Origin: Citrobacter sp. Awk 4
GTDB taxonomy: Bacteria > Pseudomonadota > Gammaproteobacteria > Enterobacterales > Enterobacteriaceae
Reading direction: 5' to 3'
DNA length: 64,000 bases
NCBI RefSeq assembly: GCF_028069725.1
Contig: NZ_JANEWG010000008.1
Span: forward strand, 1-64,000
Each line of letters starts with the position of its first letter. Positions within the stretch are counted from its first letter, which is position 1. The notes beneath the pieces are model-generated. The model ran no database searches. It was not told the origin of the DNA and saw only the letters and a program-made list of their open reading frames with translations. Made by a program: the position numbers and the translations under genes. Positions 59,545 through 64,000 of this stretch are shown here, in pieces.

Positions 59545-61458
59545 GTGCGATTCCCCAACCAACGTTTAGCGCAACTGTTTGATATGTTGCAAAACGAGAC
59601 GCTGCCGCAGGATGAACTGGCGCAGCGGTTGTCGGTTTCCACACGCACGGTACGCGCCGATATTACGGCGCTCAACGCTTTGTTAACCCAGTACGGTGCA
59701 CAGTTTGTTCTCAGTCGGGGCAATGGTTATCAACTCAGAATTGATGATCTGACCAGCTATCAGATGTTACAAACGCAGCAACCCAGAAAGGTGCTGCGTA
59801 TCCCGCGAACCAGTCAGGAACGGGTACATTATCTGGTGGTGCGTTTTTTGACTTCCGCTTTTTCGCTCAAGTTGGAAGATTTAGCTGATGAATGGTTTGT
59901 GAGTCGCGCGACGCTGCAAAACGACATGGCGGAAGTTCGCGAGTGTCTGCAGCGTTATCACCTGACGCTGGAAACGCGACCACGGCATGGCATGAAATTA
60001 TTTGGCAGTGAAACGGCGATCCGTGCCTGCCTGACCGATCTCCTGTGGACGTTAACACAACAGGACCCGGCGAATCCGTTGGTGACCGAAGAGGCGCTCA
60101 ACGTCGGCGTGCCTGAGCAGTTGCAGCCCATCTTGCAAGATATTTTCAGTCGTTTCGGCATTCGACTCACCGATGAAGGCGAGCTGTTTTTGCGTCTGTA
60201 TTGTGCGGTCGCGGTGCGGCGGATCGGTGAGGGGTTTCCGCTGTCAGATTTTATCACCGAAGTAACCGAAGATAATGTGTGTTCTGCGGCGCAGGCGATA
60301 GCGGAAGCGTTGCAACGACTGGCGGGAAAACCGCTTTCTGTGGCGGAAGAAAACTGGCTGAAGGTGCATATCTCAGCACGACAGGTGCAGGAAATTGCGC
60401 CCAGCGCCATTAATGCCGACGACGACGAAGCGCTGGTGATGTACATCCTTGGTTTTATCAATACCCAGTACAACTACAACCTGTTGAATGACAAACAGTT
60501 GCATGCTGATTTGCTCACCCACATCAAAACCATGATCACACGAGTTCGCTATCAGATCATGCTCCCTAACCCGCTGCTGGAAAACATCAAACAGCACTAC
60601 CCGATGGCGTGGGATATGACGCTCGCCGCCGTGTCGGGTTGGGGGAAATACACGCCGTATACCATCAGTGAAAATGAGATCGGTTTTCTGGTACTGCATA
60701 TTGGTGTTGGGCTGGAGCGTAGTTACAACATTGGCTATCAGCGTCAACCTCGCGTCCTGCTGGTTTGCGACACCGGAAATTCAATGGTGCGAATGATCGA
60801 AGCGGTGCTGGCAAGAAAATATCCGCAGATCGACATCGCGCGGACCGTAACGCTACGGGAGTATGAACAGTGGGAGAGCATCAGCGAAGATTTTGTTATC
60901 TCTACTGCGCGGATCAGTGAAAAAGATAAACCCGTTGTGATGATCGCGCCGTTCCCCACCGACTATCAACTGGAGCAGATCGGCAAACTGGTACTGGTGG
61001 ATCGCACTCGCCCGTGGATGCTGAATAAATACTTCGATGCGACCCATTTCCGCATTATTGACGGTGAGATGGATCAACTGACGCTATTTAAAACGCTCTG
61101 CGGTCAATTGCAGAGCGAAGGATTTGTGGACGCCGGGTTTCTTGACTCGGTGGTCGAACGTGAAGCTATCGTCAGTACGATGCTGGGTGACAGCATTGCT
61201 CTGCCCCATGCTTTGGGGTTGTTAGCGAAAAAAACGGTGGTTTACACGGTTCTTGCTCCGCGGGGGATTGTCTGGGGGGATGAAACGGCGCATGTGATCT
61301 TTTTGCTCGCGATCAGTAAAAGCGAATACGAAGAAGCGATGGCGATCTACGATATTTTCGTCACTTTTCTGCGCGAACGCGCCATGGCAAGGCTCTGTAC
61401 CTGTCAGGACTTTGATGAGTTTAAAGCGGTAGCGATGGAGTGTGTGAGCCGATTTTGA
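59545..61458 (+). CDS. PRD-containing PTS-regulated transcriptional activator (MtlR/ManR type)
   Basis: 637 residues. Order: HTH_11 DNA-binding domain (about 1-65, DELAQRLSVSTRTVRADITAL), a second HTH (about 108-150), PRD1 (about 180-285), PRD2 (about 295-395), a IIB-like domain with Cys408 (LLVCDTGNSM), and a IIA domain with His555 (ALPHALG). This is the architecture of DNA-binding activators such as MtlR rather than RNA antiterminators. In PRD1 the first usual histidine context reads RLYCAVAVRR, so it lacks that His; VHISARQVQ in PRD1 and both PRD2 sites (LTHIKTMITR, VLHIGVGLERS) are kept. It probably activates this operon. Confidence 0.9.
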   Translation: MRFPNQRLAQLFDMLQNETLPQDELAQRLSVSTRTVRADITALNALLTQYGAQFVLSRGNGYQLRIDDLTSYQMLQTQQPRKVLRIPRTSQERVHYLVVRFLTSAFSLKLEDLADEWFVSRATLQNDMAEVRECLQRYHLTLETRPRHGMKLFGSETAIRACLTDLLWTLTQQDPANPLVTEEALNVGVPEQLQPILQDIFSRFGIRLTDEGELFLRLYCAVAVRRIGEGFPLSDFITEVTEDNVCSAAQAIAEALQRLAGKPLSVAEENWLKVHISARQVQEIAPSAINADDDEALVMYILGFINTQYNYNLLNDKQLHADLLTHIKTMITRVRYQIMLPNPLLENIKQHYPMAWDMTLAAVSGWGKYTPYTISENEIGFLVLHIGVGLERSYNIGYQRQPRVLLVCDTGNSMVRMIEAVLARKYPQIDIARTVTLREYEQWESISEDFVISTARISEKDKPVVMIAPFPTDYQLEQIGKLVLVDRTRPWMLNKYFDATHFRIIDGEMDQLTLFKTLCGQLQSEGFVDAGFLDSVVEREAIVSTMLGDSIALPHALGLLAKKTVVYTVLAPRGIVWGDETAHVIFLLAISKSEYEEAMAIYDIFVTFLRERAMARLCTCQDFDEFKAVAMECVSRF

Positions 61459-61512
61459 GAGACGTTTTCCAGAAATGAATGTAATGCGCCGAGTGATTAC
61501 GACGAGAAACGG

Positions 61513-61551
61513 AAAAAAACGGCCGTTTATCATGAACTTGACAAACGGCTT
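61513..61551 (-). terminator. Possible terminator of nrdG
   Basis: On the - strand, CCGTTT (from 61549 down) can pair with AAACGG (to 61517), followed by CCGTTTTTTT. The loop is long (about 20 bases), so this is a moderate call. It lies between the convergent ends of the PRD regulator and nrdG. Confidence 0.5.
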
Positions 61552-61563
61552 TGACGAGTCGGG

Positions 61564-62028
61564 TTACCGCAAATGATGCACAACCTGATTACTGCTGCCC
61601 CGCCAGATCAGCGCCGGGTCTTTTAAGTCCTGCACAAACTTACCGTCAACCAGCACGTTGATAAGGTCGACAACCTCTCTTTGTGCGGCGTCCAGCTCAT
61701 CGAGCTTATAGCCGGTCCACACCCAGATATCTTTTCCCGGACACTGGGCGCGGATACGCTTCACCAGTTTCAGGATCTCAGGGACGTTTTGCGGATGGAG
61801 TGGATCGCCGCCGGAGAGGGAAATCCCCTGGCGGTGGATCCGCGTATCGTTCAGATCATTGATGATCCTGTCTTCCATCTCCTGGGTGAACGGCAGACCT
61901 GAGTTCACGCGCCAGGTACTTTTGTTGTAGCAGCCGGGGCATTCATGGACGCACCCTGAAACAAACAGGGTGCAGCGGGTGCCGGGGCCGTTGACGATGT
62001 CGACAGAGTAGTATTGATGATAATTCAT
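61564..62028 (-). CDS. nrdG: NrdG, anaerobic ribonucleotide reductase activase
   Basis: 154 residues, as in E. coli. It is a radical-SAM enzyme with the cluster motif SGCVHECPGCYN (CxxxCxxC, residues about 26-33) and the glycine-rich GISLSGGDPLHP. It uses SAM to form the glycyl radical on NrdD. It lies downstream of nrdD on the same strand, but here the space between the two is 488 bases, enlarged by REPs and a duplicated nrdD fragment. Confidence 0.97.
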   Translation of the reverse strand: MNYHQYYSVDIVNGPGTRCTLFVSGCVHECPGCYNKSTWRVNSGLPFTQEMEDRIINDLNDTRIHRQGISLSGGDPLHPQNVPEILKLVKRIRAQCPGKDIWVWTGYKLDELDAAQREVVDLINVLVDGKFVQDLKDPALIWRGSSNQVVHHLR

Positions 62029-62059
62029 TGTTTCCTCGTCTCATTTGGCGCTGTAGCGG

Positions 62060-62160
62060 CGTTGGCTGCTCTCGTGCGCCCGGGTCACTTACTGATGTAA
62101 GCTCCCCGAGACTTACTCGCTTGCCACCTTGCTACAACACCAACTGCTTAGAGGAAACTC
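62060..62160. repeat. Structured, possibly dispersed repeat between nrdG and the REPs
   Basis: A GC-rich stretch carrying CGGGTCACTTACTGATGTAAGC, which forms a short CTTAC/GTAAG hairpin, and flanks GTTGG/CCAAC that can pair at a distance. The wording of this segment is much like short intergenic repeats I recall from several enterobacterial genomes, but I cannot name the family with certainty. It is not coding. Confidence 0.4.
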
Positions 62161-62193
62161 ATAGGTTGGGATTGTCGCCAGGGGCTACAGGCT

Positions 62194-62272
62194 GTAGGCC
62201 GGATAAGGTGTTTTCACCGCCATCCGGCAACAATGTGATGCCTGATGGTGACGCAAAGTGTCTTATCCGGCC
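62194..62272. repeat. BIME upstream of nrdG
   Basis: Two REP units: GTAGGCCGGATAAGGTG to CCATCCGGCAA (62194-62230) and TGATGCCTGATGGTG to TCTTATCCGGCC (62236-62272), in opposite orientation. They lie just left of the duplicated nrdD tail. Confidence 0.9.
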
Positions 62273-62294
62273 AGGAGCAGGCATCGTCGGAAAA

Positions 62295-62452
62295 ATTAAC
62301 CGATCTGCCCATTCCCTAAATGCTTCACGCGGCGTTTCACTTCTTCCTGTTTACCGGCGTTAAACGGACGTGCATCCGGGCTCCCTAAATATCCGCATAC
62401 GCGACGCGTAACCGAGACGCGCGCGGCATCGTGGTTGCCGCATTTCGGGCAG
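62295..62452 (-). pseudogene. Duplicated 3' fragment of nrdD
   Basis: Bases 62295-62452 repeat 62516-62673 with a single mismatch (T at 62350, C at 62571), a 221-base offset. On the - strand the fragment encodes the last 51 or so residues of NrdD, from CPKCGNHDAARVSV through the glycyl-radical loop RRVCGYLG to the stop. It has no start codon or ribosome site in frame, so it is a remnant and not a gene. It lies between a BIME on one side and a REP on the other. Confidence 0.92.
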
Positions 62453-62457
62453 TCGTT

Positions 62458-62494
62458 GTAGGCCGGATAAGACGCTTTAGCGTCGCATCCGGCA
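62458..62494. repeat. REP between the duplicated and true nrdD ends
   Basis: GTAGGCCGGATAAGACGC to GCGTCGCATCCGGC, a complete REP palindrome, separates the duplicate (ends 62452) from the nrdD stop (62517). It is the natural 3' flank of nrdD and may have been the recombination point for the duplication. Confidence 0.88.
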
Positions 62495-62516
62495 TTTGTT
62501 TACCGCAAATTGAGGA

Positions 62517-64000
62517 TTAACCGATCTGCCCATTCCCTAAATGCTTCACGCGGCGTTTCACTTCTTCCTGCTTACCGGCGTTAAACGGACGTGCATCCGG
62601 GCTCCCTAAATATCCGCATACGCGACGCGTAACCGAGACGCGCGCGGCATCGTGGTTGCCGCATTTCGGGCAGGTAAAGCCTTTGCTGGTACACTCAAAC
62701 TCACCGGTAAAGCCGCACTCGTAGCATTCGTCAATCGGCGTGTTGGTTCCGTAATACGGCACGTGCTGATAGCTGTAATCCCAAACATCTTCCAGCGCTT
62801 TCAGGTTGTGCTGAATGTTCGGGTACTCGCCGTAGCAAATGAAACCCCCGTTCGCCAGCGGCGGGTACGGCGCTTCAAAGTCGATCTTGTCGTAAGGGTT
62901 GACCTTTTTCTCGACGTCGAGGTGGAAGCTGTTGGTGTAGTAGCCTTTATCCGTCACGCCAGCAATTACGCCGAACTCGGCGGTATCCAGACGGCAGAAG
63001 CGGTCACAGAGGTTTTCACTCGGCGTGCTGTACAAACTGAAGCCGTAACCCGTTTCATTTTTCCACTGTTCGACGGCCTGGCGCAGGCGTTCCACAATGG
63101 CGATGCCTTTGGCACGAAGCTGTTCGCTGTCGTACAGGTGCTCGTTGCCAAACAGGGCATTGATGGTTTCATGGATACCGATATAGCCCAGTGAGATGGA
63201 CGCACGGCCATTTTTAAAGATTTCAGAAACGTCATCGTCCGCTTTCAGACGCACGCCGCAGGCACCTTCCATATACAGGATGGGCGCAACGCGCGCTTTC
63301 ACGCCTTCCAGACGTGCGATGCGGGTCATCAGCGCTTTACGCGCCAGCACCAGGCGATCATCCAGCAGTTTCCAGAAGGTGGCTTCGTCACCGTGGGCTT
63401 CCAGCGCAATGCGCGGCAGGTTGAGGCTGATGACGCCGAGGTTGTTACGCCCGTCGTGAACCTGCTCGCCGTTCTCGTTTTCCCACACGCCGAGGAAGCT
63501 GCGGCAGCCCATCGGGGTTTTGAACGAACCGGTGACTTTCACCACCTGATCGTAGTTCAGGATGTCCGGGTACATTCGTTTGCTTGCGCACTCCAGCGCC
63601 AGCTGTTTGATGTCGTAGTTCGGATCGCCAAATTTGTGGTTCAGGCCATCACGAATGGCGAACACCAGTTTCGGGAATACCGCGGTTTTACGATTTTTAC
63701 CCAGGCCCGCAATACGGTTGCGCAGAATGGACTGCTGGATCAGACGAGATTCCCAGCTGGTGCCAAGGCCAAAACCGAAGGTCACGAACGGCGTCTGTCC
63801 ATTGGCGGTGTGCAGCGTGTTCACTTCGTATTCCAGAGACTGGAATGCGTCATAGCACTCTTTCTCGGTACGGGAATGCGCATAGCCGTCAGCATCCGGG
63901 ATTTGCCACTCTTCAGCGGTTTTGCGGTGCTTATTGAAGCTGGCGGTGACAAACGGGGCCAGCACTTCATCAATACGGTTAATGGTGGTGCCGCCATAAA
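62517..64000 (-). CDS. nrdD: NrdD, anaerobic ribonucleoside-triphosphate reductase (3' part)
   Basis: The last 493 or so residues of a protein that is 712 in E. coli; the 5' end is outside the window. The glycyl-radical loop RRVCGYLGSPDARPFNA lies near the C-terminus and the structural zinc site is formed by four cysteines in CYECGFTGEFECTSKGFTCPKCGN (CxxC pairs). It makes deoxynucleotides in anaerobic growth using formate and the NrdG-made radical. There is no frameshift in the visible part. Confidence 0.97.
   Translation of the reverse strand, partial: YGGTTINRIDEVLAPFVTASFNKHRKTAEEWQIPDADGYAHSRTEKECYDAFQSLEYEVNTLHTANGQTPFVTFGFGLGTSWESRLIQQSILRNRIAGLGKNRKTAVFPKLVFAIRDGLNHKFGDPNYDIKQLALECASKRMYPDILNYDQVVKVTGSFKTPMGCRSFLGVWENENGEQVHDGRNNLGVISLNLPRIALEAHGDEATFWKLLDDRLVLARKALMTRIARLEGVKARVAPILYMEGACGVRLKADDDVSEIFKNGRASISLGYIGIHETINALFGNEHLYDSEQLRAKGIAIVERLRQAVEQWKNETGYGFSLYSTPSENLCDRFCRLDTAEFGVIAGVTDKGYYTNSFHLDVEKKVNPYDKIDFEAPYPPLANGGFICYGEYPNIQHNLKALEDVWDYSYQHVPYYGTNTPIDECYECGFTGEFECTSKGFTCPKCGNHDAARVSVTRRVCGYLGSPDARPFNAGKQEEVKRRVKHLGNGQIG

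Overview
The window is a stretch of enterobacterial chromosome that follows the gene order of Escherichia coli and Salmonella near 95 min, from yjfL-yjfM-yjfC-aidB at the left edge to nrdG-nrdD at the right. Nearly every backbone protein can be read as a full-length orthologue of an E. coli protein. The pattern of extra and missing loci suggests a close relative such as Citrobacter rather than E. coli itself. The species is an inference from memory of gene order, not from a database search. No tRNA, rRNA, insertion sequence, prophage or CRISPR array was seen. REP/BIME palindromes are common between genes.

Layout. 1-6.6 kb: yjfLMC-aidB, three small envelope-stress-type DUF1471 genes (yjfN, bsmA, yjfY) and the esterase yjfP. 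The ulaR/ulaG/ulaABCDEF ascorbate genes found here in E. coli are absent. 6.8-9.3 kb: a TauE/SafE-type permease, then the rpsF-priB-rpsR-rplI operon with a promoter and a probable S6:S18 leader. 9.3-16.2 kb: a DMT transporter, ytfB, fklB, cycA, ytfE with an NsrR-type palindrome, and a Tsr-type chemoreceptor behind a good sigma-28 promoter. 16.2-23.8 kb: ytfF, an AraC-type regulator, cpdB, cysQ, ytfJ, ytfK and paeA (ytfL).

23.8-32.2 kb is an accessory sugar island between ytfL and msrA. It holds four consecutive Gfo/Idh/MocA oxidoreductases, a GPH-family transporter and a cytoplasmic clan-A glycoside hydrolase in one operon. A divergent LacI regulator faces it, with a perfect 18-bp palindrome between them. 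32.2-47.2 kb is backbone: msrA, tamA-tamB-ytfP, ppa, the galactofuranose ABC transporter ytfQRT-yjfF, fbp and mpl. 47.2-51.2 kb: an amidohydrolase, an APC permease and a GNAT acetyltransferase. 51.2-53.7 kb: darP (yjgA), tldE (pmbA) and an intact cybC.

54.0-61.5 kb is the most interesting region. Nine genes on one strand encode a stand-alone PRD domain, a glycine-rich SFCGS protein, a DUF4312 protein, two membrane proteins (DUF4311 and DUF4310), an amidohydrolase/deacetylase, a DgaE-type PLP ammonia-lyase, a DgaF-type KDGP aldolase, and a PTS-regulated activator with HTH, PRD, IIB and IIA domains. The three enzymes predict a route from an acylated amino sugar acid (or similar) to pyruvate and a triose phosphate. 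The four small and membrane proteins sit where a PTS permease sits in the dga operon, so they are candidates for an uncharacterised uptake system.

The right edge has nrdG and the 3' two thirds of nrdD. The last 52 codons of nrdD, including the glycyl-radical loop, are repeated as a 158-bp near-perfect copy between the two genes.
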